From assembly GCF_900119185.1 (NCBI RefSeq), contig NZ_FPJE01000012.1:121766-185765 (forward strand): DNA of 64,000 nt. The letters run 5' to 3'. The notes under the pieces are model-generated. The model was given only the letters and a program-made list of their open reading frames with translations. It was not told where the DNA came from and did not search any database. The translations under genes and the position numbers were made by a program. Positions 28,076 to 37,356 of this stretch are shown piece by piece; position 1 is the first letter of the stretch; each line of letters opens with the position of its first letter. Origin of the DNA: Sinomicrobium oceani. GTDB taxonomy: Bacteria; Bacteroidota; Bacteroidia; Flavobacteriales; Flavobacteriaceae.

Positions 28076-28735
28076 ATGGAGAAGGTATATGAAAAAAGAG
28101 AGCTGTCCGTAGCGGACATCCTGAAGAATGTGAAAAAACATCTTGGTATAAAAACCAATAAAGAACTTGCAGTTTTGCTCGATGTGCAGCCCAACACGAT
28201 TTCCACATGGAAAACCAGGAACAGCCCGGACTATGAAAAGCTCATTACGATTATCCGGGAGGCCAGGGGAGACCTTAACAAATTCTTCTTTGACGAATCG
28301 CATTGTCACAAAATAGTGAAGAGCGAGCAAAGATTGGTGACGGTCCCGTTAGAATATCAGTACGAGTACGTAACAGCGTTTAAGAATGATGTTTTTTTTA
28401 AAAAACTTCCGAAACATCATTTTTCGATAGTTACGGGCGAAGAAAAACTACGTGCATTTCAGGTTTCGGACCTTAACTCTTGGTACGCGTTTAAAGGCGC
28501 TTTTTATGCCATAAGCAGCTTGTCAAAGAATATCAGGGTCGGAAATGTCTATGTCATCGTCAATAAGGTCAAAGGGATATTTACAGGACTTATAGAGCGC
28601 GATGCCGATGACCCCGACATTATTTATGTTCTGGGAGACAGCAGGTGGATGGTCGGAAATAAAATAAAAATGAGCCTGAAAGACGTCGTAGAAGTGTGGA
28701 AAGTAAAACACATTGTTCTGAATGACAATGCCTGA
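28076..28735 (+). CDS. CI-like repressor protein (phage-type HTH with S24-like C-terminus)
   Basis: 219 residues. Residues about 10-75 carry a phage CI-type HTH: DILKNVKKHLGIKTNKELAV, then LDVQPNTISTWKTRNSPDYE. The C-terminal half (GAFYAISSLSKNIRVGNVYV, IYVLGDSRWMVGNKIKM) resembles the LexA/CI S24 fold, but I do not see the usual catalytic Ser (SMxP) and Lys, so self-cleavage is doubtful. No prophage genes are nearby; it is preceded by a 266-base gap with no recognised feature and followed by 288 bases without a gene. It may be a domesticated repressor. Confidence 0.7.
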   Translation: MEKVYEKRELSVADILKNVKKHLGIKTNKELAVLLDVQPNTISTWKTRNSPDYEKLITIIREARGDLNKFFFDESHCHKIVKSEQRLVTVPLEYQYEYVTAFKNDVFFKKLPKHHFSIVTGEEKLRAFQVSDLNSWYAFKGAFYAISSLSKNIRVGNVYVIVNKVKGIFTGLIERDADDPDIIYVLGDSRWMVGNKIKMSLKDVVEVWKVKHIVLNDNA

Positions 28736-29022
28736 GGCTGTATGGAATATGTGGTATGAAAAAGGATTTGCTTTAATACATGCAGATACTTTCCGACTAA
28801 TTCCTCTCCCGGATAATAATTACTTGCTTTCCGATGATCAAAAAAGAACAACCCGGACCTGTTTCGGGGCATGCTATGAAATCTGTCAATTCACTTTATT
28901 CCGCCGTTATAATCCGATCTGCAGCTTGCTTACTGCTTCCTGAAAATCTCCGGTACGGATAGTAAGAAGCACCTTCCGATCCAAACATTAAACATATACC
29001 TAATCAATAATAACCCCGTAAA

Positions 29023-29406
29023 ATGAAAAAAAAATTACTACTCACAGGTTGCATGATATGCAGCTTTGTTGTTTTCTCTCAGGAATCTTCAGACCAAAAA
29101 AAGCTAAAGAGGTACGATAAGTATACGTATATCGAAATAAGCGAGCTGCCGAGGCAACAGGCAAGCAGAGACCGTGTACTGAATGATCTCTCTTCGGCAG
29201 ATATGAACAACTACACGCTTAAAAATTACCTGGAGCTGCTTTCTTACGGAGGCAGGATGAAGCCGTTGAGCTATAACAATATCAAGAAAACAATGGCAAA
29301 GCCCAAGGTGAATATGAAAAGTACGCTGGAGATGGGTAAAACCCCGTCTTATTACGGAAAACCTTTGGATTTGAAAAGTATAAAGTTGGGGTCTATATGG
29401 AATTAG
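29023..29406 (+). CDS. small secreted hypothetical protein
   Basis: 127 residues. Start MKKKLLLTGCMICSFVVFSQ is a signal peptide; cleavage is likely after FS-Q (about residue 20). The mature part is basic and has no motif I recognise. No homology known to me. It stands between the CI-like repressor and the convergent aldo/keto reductase and is closed by a strong bidirectional terminator. Confidence 0.65.
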   Translation: MKKKLLLTGCMICSFVVFSQESSDQKKLKRYDKYTYIEISELPRQQASRDRVLNDLSSADMNNYTLKNYLELLSYGGRMKPLSYNNIKKTMAKPKVNMKSTLEMGKTPSYYGKPLDLKSIKLGSIWN

Positions 29407-29415
29407 ATCGCTAAG

Positions 29416-29460
29416 AAAAGCCCCGGAGGCACACTATATTATTGCTTCCGGAGCTTTTTG
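29416..29460. terminator. bidirectional terminator between the small secreted protein and the aldo/keto reductase
   Basis: AAAAGCCCCGGAGGCA (29416-29431) pairs with TGCTTCCGGAGCTTTT (29443-29458) with two weak positions, followed by TG. Serves both convergent genes. Confidence 0.85.
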
Positions 29461-29476
29461 TTTATTAGCCTGTTTA

Positions 29477-30472
29477 TTACAGATCGAGCTCGAGTTTATT
29501 AAGTTTTGCTGTAATCTCGGAAATCTCGCTTTTGGAAAGGGATTTTTCCATGGCTTTGGCATTTTGTACAGCCTGAGACTCGTTTCTGGCCCCCACAAGC
29601 GCAATAGTGATGGCGGGTTGTTCCAGCGTCCAGAGTATGGCCAGCTGTCCGAGGCTCAGGCCTTTGGCATCGGCTATAGGTTTGATGCTTTCCAGGAAAG
29701 CGTTGGTTTTCTTTAGGTTCGTATCCTTGAAATATGGATTTGAAGCCCTGTGGTCACCTTCTGCAAACCGGTGTCCGGGTTTCAGTTTGCCTGTGAGTAA
29801 CCCTCTCTGCATAGGGCTGTATGCCAGTATCCCTTTATGATGTTCCTGGCAGTAGGGTACGACGTCTTTTTCGATGTCTCTCTGCACCATGCTGTAGGGA
29901 ACCTGGTTCGAGGCCAGGGAAACATAGTTTTCGGCTTCGGCCATTTGTACGGCATCGTAGTTACAGACCCCGGCATGTCGCACTTTTCCCTGTTCGATGA
30001 GCTGTGCCACAGCTTCCATCGTTTCCTGTATGGGAGTCGTCACATCGGGCCAGTGTATCTGGTAAAGATCAATGTAGTCCGTGCCTAACCTTCGGAGACT
30101 GTCCTCACATTCTTTAATAATACTCTCCTTTCCTGCGTATTTATAGATGTCTATATCCTTACCGTCGTTATTCTTGCTGCTGAACCCGAAATTTCCTTTT
30201 TTAAGGTCCCAGCGCATACCGTATTTGGTGAGGATCTGTACCTGATCTCTCGGAATATCTTTTATAGCTTCTCCTACGATCTCCTCACTGGTGCCCTGTC
30301 CGTATATGGGAGCAGTATCTATAGAGGTTACACCATGGTCATAAGAAGCTTTTATGGCCCGTATGGCATCGTTGCGTTCCGTACCTCCCCACATCCATCC
30401 TCCGGCAGCCCATGCGCCGAAGGTAACTGCAGATATATTCAGATCCGTCTGGCCTAATTTTCTGTACTTCAT
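29477..30472 (-). CDS. aldo/keto reductase
   Basis: 331 residues, NADPH-dependent TIM-barrel oxidoreductase. Segments: SIDTAPIYGQGTSEEIVGEA (Asp and Tyr of the catalytic tetrad, about residues 50-60), LTKYGMRWDL (Lys), DLYQIHWPDV (His), HAGVCNYDA, and AITIALVGARNESQ near the cofactor phosphate. It belongs to the COG0667 subgroup acting on small aldehydes or sugars. Followed on the same strand, 72 bases downstream of its start codon side, by nothing; upstream on the same strand lie the cytochrome c and PQQ dehydrogenase genes. Confidence 0.9.
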   Translation of the reverse strand: MKYRKLGQTDLNISAVTFGAWAAGGWMWGGTERNDAIRAIKASYDHGVTSIDTAPIYGQGTSEEIVGEAIKDIPRDQVQILTKYGMRWDLKKGNFGFSSKNNDGKDIDIYKYAGKESIIKECEDSLRRLGTDYIDLYQIHWPDVTTPIQETMEAVAQLIEQGKVRHAGVCNYDAVQMAEAENYVSLASNQVPYSMVQRDIEKDVVPYCQEHHKGILAYSPMQRGLLTGKLKPGHRFAEGDHRASNPYFKDTNLKKTNAFLESIKPIADAKGLSLGQLAILWTLEQPAITIALVGARNESQAVQNAKAMEKSLSKSEISEITAKLNKLELDL

Positions 30473-30544
30473 AACTGTTGTTTATACGTTTTCAATTTAT
30501 TTACGGTGTGTTTGTTGAGCTTTCCGTAACGCGTTTCAGACCGG

Positions 30545-31030
30545 TTACTTCAAAATCTCATGGCGAACCGTCCGGACTTCTTCTGCTGTCACCGGTCCTG
30601 CCGTATTACCAAAAGCGGTTCGTATGTAGGCTAACAGCTCCGCAACCTGAGTGTCGTCGAGAAAGTCATGGGCAGGCATGGTATTGGCATACGTTTGCCC
30701 ATCGACCTCCAACCCCTCGTCCGAGCCTTTCAGGATAATACGGATGAGCCGGGATGTGTTGCCTGTCACATAATCTGTATTTCGTAACGGTGGATTGAGG
30801 TTAGGCACTCCGCTACCATTGCGCTGATGGCAGGTAGCACAATACTGTCCGTAGAGTTTTTTCCCTTCCGGATACGCTGTTTCCTCTATTTCAGGGGCTG
30901 CTTTTTTTACCGTTGCAGCAGGGGTTACGGGATCTGTTTTTTCTTTTTTATCTTTTTCGCCGCATGCGGATACCATCAGGGCAAACACGATGGTAAGTAC
31001 TTTCAAATACCTAAGGTTTTTCATATACAA
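30545..31030 (-). CDS. c-type cytochrome lipoprotein
   Basis: 161 residues; an internal Met at residue 3 (31024) is an equally good start. The signal LTIVFALMVSACGEK is a lipobox with Cys about residue 23. The heme site is CATCHQRNGSG (CxxCH about residue 63) and the axial Met is probably in YANTMPAHDFLDD; typical class I cytochrome c. It precedes the aldo/keto reductase and follows a PQQ-type sugar dehydrogenase and IorAB, so it is the likely electron acceptor for one of them in the periplasm. Confidence 0.88.
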   Translation of the reverse strand: MYMKNLRYLKVLTIVFALMVSACGEKDKKEKTDPVTPAATVKKAAPEIEETAYPEGKKLYGQYCATCHQRNGSGVPNLNPPLRNTDYVTGNTSRLIRIILKGSDEGLEVDGQTYANTMPAHDFLDDTQVAELLAYIRTAFGNTAGPVTAEEVRTVRHEILK

Positions 31031-31135
31031 GGCCGGAATTTATTGGCGCCGCCAAAGGGTTTAATACCCCGAGACTTGCCTGGAAATTAAAATTCAGTTT
31101 CGTAGGAATGCCTCGTGTGCTTGCACCGAGGTAGT

Positions 31136-32455
31136 TTACTTTCCGTTATACACGATCCTGTATATCGTACCTCCCGCATCGTCCGAAACGTAGAGCGAGC
31201 CATCAGGGCCCTGTGCCAGTCCGCAAGGGCGGTGTTTGGCATCTCCGGGCGATAATACCGGATCGACCCCGGCAAAACCTTTGGCAAAAACTTCCCATTC
31301 TCCGGCCGGTTTTCCGCCCTTGAACGGAACAAAAGCAACCATAAAACCTTCCTGCTCTTCCGGAGCGCGGTTCCACGAACCATGGAAAGCGACAAAAGCC
31401 CCGTTTTTGTATTTCTCCGGAAACATAGACCCGGTGTAAAACAATAAACCGTTCGGGGCCATGTGTGCAGGGAAAGCTACAAGAGGATCTATGGCATTTT
31501 TACCCTTGCCCTCTTCCGGTTCTTTTTGTCCGTCCCCACCGTATTCCGGGCTCAGTATCTTTTTTCCCTGGTTCTGGTCGTAATAGATGTATGGCCATCC
31601 GGCATCGTCACCTTCTTCTATTTTGTAAAGGGTCTCCGCAGGAAGATCTGCAGAGGCCTGCGCATCGTATAAATCCGGAAACAGGTCATGGAGGTTATCC
31701 CTGCCATGCTGCATGACGTAAAGCGTGTTGTCTTCTTTGTTCCAGTCGAGCCCTACCACGTTTCGCAATCCTGTAGCGTAACGTGCGCCCTCTCCATAAG
31801 ACTGCTTCATGGCATTGGCCCTGAATTTCCAGATACCCCCGGCGGAATCGAGAATAGTACAGGGATACATGCCGGGAGAATCCTTGGTACGGTCCCGTTC
31901 CTGGCAGGCATTGGAGTAGGCCCCGATATTTACATAGAGGTTATTGTTGTCATCGAGAGTGATCGATTTGGAGTTGTGCTGGCGGCGATCGATAAGACCA
32001 TGGACAATCGTATCCGGGGTATTGGTATTTTCGGGGAGCTCATTCTCATCAAGGGCATAGCGGAATACGGAGGTATTGGAAGAAGCATACAGGTAATTGC
32101 CTTTTAAGGTAATTCCCGTTCCGCCGTAATTTCCAAAACCTGTTTTGCTTTCCGCTTTACCGTCCCCGTCTTTGTCCGAAAGGATGAGTATCCCTTTACC
32201 GTCCTTGGGTTTGTTGAGCTTTACGAGAACATCTCCGTTTTTATTTACGGCAAGATGCCTTGCTTCGCCGACACTGTCAGCCACGATAAGAGCCCCGAAA
32301 CCTTCGGGAAGGGTCAATGCCGCATTATTCTTATCCGGTATAATATCTCCGTTATCATTTTTTTTATCTTCTTTATCCGAACACGACAAAGTACCTAATG
32401 TGAATGCCGTGACCACCGGAATATACCACCATGAGGAGGAGAATTGTTTTTTCAT
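31136..32455 (-). CDS. PQQ-dependent sugar dehydrogenase/sorbosone dehydrogenase-like lipoprotein
   Basis: 439 residues from the ATG at 32453-32455; a longer frame upstream lacks signal character and is rejected. The N-terminus has an SPII signal with TLGTLSCSDKE (Cys about 25). Beta-propeller features: LPEGFGALIVADSVGEARHL, YATGLRNVVGLDW, QHGRDNLHDLFPD, GDDAGWPYIYYD, FHGSWNRAP and HRPCGLAQGPDGSLYVSDDA. These are the six-bladed propeller of soluble glucose/sorbosone dehydrogenases. It would oxidise an aldose or aldosone in the envelope and give electrons to cytochrome c next to it. Confidence 0.87.
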   Translation of the reverse strand: MKKQFSSSWWYIPVVTAFTLGTLSCSDKEDKKNDNGDIIPDKNNAALTLPEGFGALIVADSVGEARHLAVNKNGDVLVKLNKPKDGKGILILSDKDGDGKAESKTGFGNYGGTGITLKGNYLYASSNTSVFRYALDENELPENTNTPDTIVHGLIDRRQHNSKSITLDDNNNLYVNIGAYSNACQERDRTKDSPGMYPCTILDSAGGIWKFRANAMKQSYGEGARYATGLRNVVGLDWNKEDNTLYVMQHGRDNLHDLFPDLYDAQASADLPAETLYKIEEGDDAGWPYIYYDQNQGKKILSPEYGGDGQKEPEEGKGKNAIDPLVAFPAHMAPNGLLFYTGSMFPEKYKNGAFVAFHGSWNRAPEEQEGFMVAFVPFKGGKPAGEWEVFAKGFAGVDPVLSPGDAKHRPCGLAQGPDGSLYVSDDAGGTIYRIVYNGK

Positions 32456-32713
32456 AAAAAGCGTTGTTTTTAAGTTTTTCTGAATTGCTGTTGTGATACT
32501 AATATGGGTACTATATTGAATGTTCTGAAATTTTTCCTCAAATTGAAATTTTACTTTTAGGGTGCTCTGAGCGTAAAAATGTGATGCTAAAAATAGCACG
32601 TAGTACAAAAATCAACATTTTTCACTACAATCAAAAACCCTGGAGAGGGTTCGTCAAAAAAAGTTACGCTCCTGCCGTAATGATCCTCAAAGCCAAAAAA
32701 CAGAAACGGCTGT

Positions 32714-33808
32714 TTACAGTACGATACGCTTTCCTTCTTTTGCCGATTGACGGGCGGCCTGCAGGATTTCGACAACGATAAGGTTGTTTTCCAATGAAGA
32801 AAGGTCATTTTTTGTAACCGCTTCTCCCGTAAATACGGCTTCGAGATAGGCGATCTGGTCTTTAAAATACGCATCGGAAACCTGTAGTTTCTGCACATTT
32901 TCTATGCTTTCGGCCCTGATGAGCGTATTGGCGTCCGTGGCATGGAGCGACAGTTGTGTTCCGTAGACTTCAAAACTCTTTATCCCATAAGGCCAGTTCC
33001 AGGAAGCTTCTATAATACCGGTAGCCCCGTTTTTATATTCGAGCAGTATGGTGGCATCATCATCTACATCCGGGTATACAGCGGGTTTAACCTGTCGTGT
33101 AACGGCGGTTACGGCTACGGGGCGTTCCCCGTTCATGAGCCAGGTCATGAGGTTTGCACCGTAACACCCGAAATCGATGAGTGCCCCGCCACCGTTTTTT
33201 TCCGGATCGGTGAGCCAGTCCAGGAAAATTTCACTGCAACCTATTTCCCTCGGACCCTGGTGGCCGTCTTTGGCAATCATACGTTTCAACGGTCCCGAAC
33301 CCGATTGTTCCAGATGTTGTTTCAGGGCATGATTGCTGCCGTACCAGGTAGTTTCATAGTTTGTAAATACAGGAGTACCGTACCTTTTCGAAAGGTCAGA
33401 GATCTTCCGGGCCTGCTTATTAGTTATGGCCAGAGGTTTTTCTACCATTAACGGAATCTTTTGCGGCAAACAGGCTTCCGCTACGGAAACATGTTCGGAA
33501 ATGGGGTTGTAAGCGAGTACCACATCCGGTCTGGTAGCGCTTAACATTTCTGCTACCGTATCATAAAAGAGCGAATCCGGAAGCATATAGTGTTTACGGA
33601 GATTCGCTATCCGTGTTTTGTCGGGTTCCGCTATACCCGTAATAACAACCCTTTTTTGTTTGTATTGCTGTAAGAGCACATGGATATGATCATGGCTCAT
33701 ACCTGCGACGGCTACGCGGAGGAGTTTTTCCTGTCCGAAAACGGGTGGAACATACAGCATAAAGATGATGAAGAAGGAGACCCCTCCGGATATTAATTTG
33801 TGTATCAT
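32714..33808 (-). CDS. secreted Gfo/Idh/MocA family oxidoreductase
   Basis: 364 residues. Signal peptide VSFFIIFMLYVPPVFGQ (cleaved about residue 25). The NAD-binding half follows (LLRVAVAGMSHDHIHVL, with a variant glycine motif), then LMVEKPLAITNKQA (the EKP motif of the family) and the C-terminal alpha/beta domain (GGGALIDFGCYGANL, ASWNWPYGIKSFEVYG). Export of this normally cytoplasmic fold occurs in Bacteroidota, where NAD is carried tightly bound. Substrate unknown; a sugar is likely given the neighbouring sugar dehydrogenase. Confidence 0.88.
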   Translation of the reverse strand: MIHKLISGGVSFFIIFMLYVPPVFGQEKLLRVAVAGMSHDHIHVLLQQYKQKRVVITGIAEPDKTRIANLRKHYMLPDSLFYDTVAEMLSATRPDVVLAYNPISEHVSVAEACLPQKIPLMVEKPLAITNKQARKISDLSKRYGTPVFTNYETTWYGSNHALKQHLEQSGSGPLKRMIAKDGHQGPREIGCSEIFLDWLTDPEKNGGGALIDFGCYGANLMTWLMNGERPVAVTAVTRQVKPAVYPDVDDDATILLEYKNGATGIIEASWNWPYGIKSFEVYGTQLSLHATDANTLIRAESIENVQKLQVSDAYFKDQIAYLEAVFTGEAVTKNDLSSLENNLIVVEILQAARQSAKEGKRIVL

Positions 33809-33979
33809 GACATTTAAAGTTTACAGACCGTGCGATACGGCTGTGAAAGTACAGGAAACAGGATGTGATCAACAGCCCTTTCTTTTAAAGAAAATAAATA
33901 CAGGTTACCGATTTATAAGGATAAAGGTTGTCGCTACGGACAACCTCATACATTATAGAGCAGGAAAAAGCTTCAAGTC

Positions 33980-36142
33980 TTAACCGATCACTTTTTCTTC
34001 GGTTCCGAGATATTTGGTAAAGGGCTGTGCCAGTATTCTTTTTCCCGTAGCTTTTTTTATGGCATTGGCCAGGGCCGCTCCTGCGGGAGGCAAGGCAGGT
34101 TCCCCGAGTCCGGTGGGAGAGAGGCCGTTCTGTATAAAGTGAACGTCGACCTCCGGCGCTTCTTCCATACGGATAAGTCTGTAGGCCCCGAAGTTTTTTA
34201 CTCCCGGGGTACCGTTTTCGAAAGACAGGTCGCCATACATGGCATGTCCTATACCATCAATAACACCACCTTCTACCTGGTTTCTGGCTCCTGTAGGGTT
34301 AACCACGATCCCGCAATCTACGACGCAGGTCACCTTTTTTACCGAAGGCATTCCGTTTCCGTTCATGGTAACATCCACTACTTCCGCAACATGACTGTTG
34401 TGACAGTAGTAGGCAGAAAACCCACGGAAAACTCCCGGAGAAGCAGGGACATTCCAGCCCGACTTGGTAACGGCGGTACGGATTACTTCCTGCATGCGTT
34501 CCGGCGAATACTGTATCCTTTCGTCTGTAGTACCTTTTACGTTGTCCAGTAGGTCGAGCCGGGCCTGTATCGGGTCCGTTTCCATAATCTCAAAGAGTTC
34601 GTCCAGGAAACTCTGTTCGGCAAAAGCCAGAAAATTGGTATAAGGTGCACGCCACGGTGCGGTAGTGATGTGGCTTTTGTAGTTGGCCACATCGACCTGG
34701 TAATTTTCGATAGCTCCTGCCGGAAAGAAGTTGGGGATAAGACCATACATATTACTGTTAACAGCAGCCTCTTTAAGGTGATATCCCGTTATTTTTCCAT
34801 CCTTCAGGGAAGCTGCAATCCTGTATTTTATAGCAGGGCGGTATTGTCCGCAGGTCATATCGTCCTCGCGGGTGTAGAACAATTTTACCGGTTTGCGTAC
34901 CACATCCGATATTTTAGCGGCTTCCAGTACAAAATCACCTATAAGTCGTCTTCCGAAACCGCCACCCATACGCGTCATGTTTACCCGGACTTTAGCAATA
35001 TCAACACCCAGGGCTTCGGCCACTGCTTTCTGGCTTCCTTCCGGGGTTTGTATCGGGCCGGTGAGTTCTACCTCCTCGTCCGTGACATCGGCAAAGAAAT
35101 TCATGGGTTCCATACAGGAGTGGGGGAGAAAAGGCGATTCGTAAGTACGTTCGATCACCCGGTCGGCTTCTGCAAATGCTTTTTTAACATCACCGTCCGC
35201 ACGGAGTGTTTCAAAATCCTTTCCGTCCAGGAGTCCCAGCAGAATCCGGTCGTGGTCTTCCGTACTCTCCAGTTTTTCGTCGTCCCATCGTGCCTGTAGC
35301 TTTTCTTTACCTTTTTTTGCCGCCCAGGTATTCGTGGCTACCACGGCGATCTTATCTTCAAACCGGAACACATCGGTAACTCCGGTCACCTTTTTCGTTT
35401 CGGAATCGTCAAAGGAAACCAGTTTACGGCCAAATGCAGGCGGGCGCAATACACAGGCATAGTGCATACCCGGCTTGCTGTAATCGAGTCCGAAAAGCGG
35501 TTTGCCACTGATAATCTTATCGATATCCACATTAATGGCATCCCTGCCGATGATTTTGTATTGAGACGGATCTTTCAGTGGAGCGTTGTCCTGGATGTCG
35601 AGGGCAGCAGCAGCCTTTACCACATCACCGTATCCCAGTTGGTTGCCTTTGCTATCGGAGATCACACCTTCCGAAACCTTACAGTCGGCAGGAGAGATCT
35701 CCCATTGTTTTGCGGCGGCGTGTATGAGCATCTGCCTGGCATTGGCCCCGGTTTGTCGGAGAATATCCCATCCGTGTCTTATGGACTGGCTTCCCCCGGC
35801 TACCTGGCGGGTAAAATTTTTCGTATCGAGAGGCGCCTGTTCCACATAAACGTCTTTCCAGGCCACATCGAGTTCTTCGGCGACGATCATGGGCATGGAC
35901 GTTTTTACCCCCTGGCCGATCTCGGGGTTGGGAGAGAAAATGGTGACCTTACCGTTGTCGGCAATTTTTATGTATGCATTAAAATTATTGAAATTCAGTT
36001 GAGAGATATCTTCGGGCATTTTCGCTTCCGGTTTACACGAATTCAGGAAGTTAACACCAATAAGGAGACCTCCGCCGGCAAGTGCAGTCGTACGCATGAA
36101 AGAGCGTCTGCTAAAGGCAGGGAGAGTGATTTCGTTTTTCAT
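33980..36142 (-). CDS. iorB: xanthine dehydrogenase family molybdopterin-binding subunit (IorB-like)
   Basis: 720 residues. A Tat signal RRSFMRTTALAGGGLLIGV leads the protein to the periplasm. The rest is the isoquinoline 1-oxidoreductase beta type molybdenum hydroxylase subunit: FSPNPEIGQGVKTSMPMI, VAGGSQSIRHGWD, HSCMEPMNFFAD, RMGGGFGRRL, WRAPYTNFLAF and GLGEPALPPAGAALANAI near the end (catalytic Glu region). It oxidises aldehydes or N-heterocycles with water as oxygen source. Its partner IorA lies 18 bases upstream. Confidence 0.92.
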   Translation of the reverse strand: MKNEITLPAFSRRSFMRTTALAGGGLLIGVNFLNSCKPEAKMPEDISQLNFNNFNAYIKIADNGKVTIFSPNPEIGQGVKTSMPMIVAEELDVAWKDVYVEQAPLDTKNFTRQVAGGSQSIRHGWDILRQTGANARQMLIHAAAKQWEISPADCKVSEGVISDSKGNQLGYGDVVKAAAALDIQDNAPLKDPSQYKIIGRDAINVDIDKIISGKPLFGLDYSKPGMHYACVLRPPAFGRKLVSFDDSETKKVTGVTDVFRFEDKIAVVATNTWAAKKGKEKLQARWDDEKLESTEDHDRILLGLLDGKDFETLRADGDVKKAFAEADRVIERTYESPFLPHSCMEPMNFFADVTDEEVELTGPIQTPEGSQKAVAEALGVDIAKVRVNMTRMGGGFGRRLIGDFVLEAAKISDVVRKPVKLFYTREDDMTCGQYRPAIKYRIAASLKDGKITGYHLKEAAVNSNMYGLIPNFFPAGAIENYQVDVANYKSHITTAPWRAPYTNFLAFAEQSFLDELFEIMETDPIQARLDLLDNVKGTTDERIQYSPERMQEVIRTAVTKSGWNVPASPGVFRGFSAYYCHNSHVAEVVDVTMNGNGMPSVKKVTCVVDCGIVVNPTGARNQVEGGVIDGIGHAMYGDLSFENGTPGVKNFGAYRLIRMEEAPEVDVHFIQNGLSPTGLGEPALPPAGAALANAIKKATGKRILAQPFTKYLGTEEKVIG

Positions 36143-36160
36143 AAGGATCAGGTTTTGGGG

Positions 36161-36622
36161 TTAACTCATTTTTTCTGCGGCAAGAGATACCGCTTTTTCA
36201 ATACGTGTATAGGTGGCACACCGGCATATATTTCCCTGCATGGCACCCCGGATATCTTCGCTTGTCGGATTGGGATTGCTGTGCAGAAATGCAGAAGCTG
36301 TCATGATCTGTCCGGCCTGGCAATATCCGCATTGCGGAACATCTATTTCTTTCCAGGCCTGCTGTACCGGATGTGAGTTGTCTTCCGAAAGCCCTTCGAT
36401 CGTTGTAATTTTCCGTTCCCCGGCCTGTCCTATGGTTAGCAGACAACTTCGGGTAGCTTCACCGTCCACATGCACGGTACACGCGCCGCATTGTCCGATC
36501 CCGCAACCGAATTTGGTACCCACCAGTTGCAGTTCATCACGCAGCACCCACAACAACGGGGTGTCGCTGTCGGCATGCACCGTATGTGCCTTACCATTGA
36601 CTGTAATGTTAAAAGCTGGCAT
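36161..36622 (-). CDS. iorA: 2Fe-2S subunit of an isoquinoline 1-oxidoreductase-like enzyme (IorA)
   Basis: 153 residues with two 2Fe-2S clusters: plant-type [15 protein letters not shown] with a more distant Cys (about residues 39-60), and [10 protein letters not shown] with GNICRCATY (about 97-138). No Tat signal of its own, so it should be co-exported with IorB as a complex. It precedes iorB by 18 bases in one operon and begins just after an AT-rich promoter region. Confidence 0.93.
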   Translation of the reverse strand: MPAFNITVNGKAHTVHADSDTPLLWVLRDELQLVGTKFGCGIGQCGACTVHVDGEATRSCLLTIGQAGERKITTIEGLSEDNSHPVQQAWKEIDVPQCGYCQAGQIMTASAFLHSNPNPTSEDIRGAMQGNICRCATYTRIEKAVSLAAEKMS

Positions 36623-36845
36623 AATAAGTTTAGTTTAGTTAATGATTTGTCAGTGTATTTCTAATTGCTCCAATAAGATACGGATAATTTGCTTTACCCC
36701 GAATTTGTTAAGGGTTGTTTAACACTTTTAACAGGTTGAGCATAGCCTCACCCGGACCGAAATACAGGATGTCTCTTTATAAAGCCATGTAGTGAAAAAG
36801 TGGAGGATTGAAGGAAATTAATGGTTTTATGGTAAGTGAGGAGGT

Positions 36846-36880
36846 AAAAAAATCCCGGAGCTATACGAAAAGCCCCGGAA
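36846..36880 (-). terminator. intrinsic terminator of the histone-like gene
   Basis: On the minus strand TCCGGGGCT pairs with AGCTCCGGGA (one bulged G), followed by TTTTTTT (36852-36846). About 70 bases after the stop codon of the 58-residue gene. The stretch 36623-36845 holds no gene that I can see. Confidence 0.75.
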
Positions 36881-36949
36881 TTGTTTCTAAGCTTTGAAGT
36901 ACAGTAATCCGGTGCGATTGTATTTCCGGGTATACTGCAGGTCAAAAAA

Positions 36950-37126
36950 TTACTTTTTAGACTCTTCCAAAGATACTTTACGGAAATCTTTCATAAGCTT
37001 GCTGATCTCCAGGGCAGCTTTACGAGCTCTTGTTCCTGCAGCCTTGTTTCCTTTTTCCACCTGAGCCTGCGCTTCAGTGTTGAACGTTTCAATCTCTGTT
37101 TGGATTTTTTCTAATAACTCTTTCAT
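36950..37126 (-). CDS. histone H1-like small basic protein
   Basis: A 58-residue frame on the minus strand from ATG 37124-37126 to TAA 36950-36952: MKELLEKIQTEIETFNTEA at the start, KGNKAAGTRARKAALEISKL in the middle and RKVSLEESKK at the end. The lysine/arginine-rich middle after an acidic helix matches the short histone H1/Hc1-like proteins of Bacteroidota, thought to bind the nucleoid. A hairpin terminator with seven Ts follows. It stands alone between iorA and the MocR gene. Confidence 0.85.
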   Translation of the reverse strand: MKELLEKIQTEIETFNTEAQAQVEKGNKAAGTRARKAALEISKLMKDFRKVSLEESKK

Positions 37127-37356
37127 TTGAATTTGAATTTATACAATGAGAGGCGAAAATAAATAATTTTGAAAACATGAGTAGCATAGAAAGCCTGTGT
37201 ATTTGCAGTATTTACGACAGATAACACGTTTTTTAGGGCAACTGGTATCTGTTTGGGGTATGAAAAGGCATATCGGGCAGGTTTCGGGAGGGTAGAATAG
37301 ACATTTCCGACATCATCGCCGATCGTAGAAGTATTTGCCCGGTAACGGTACGGAAA

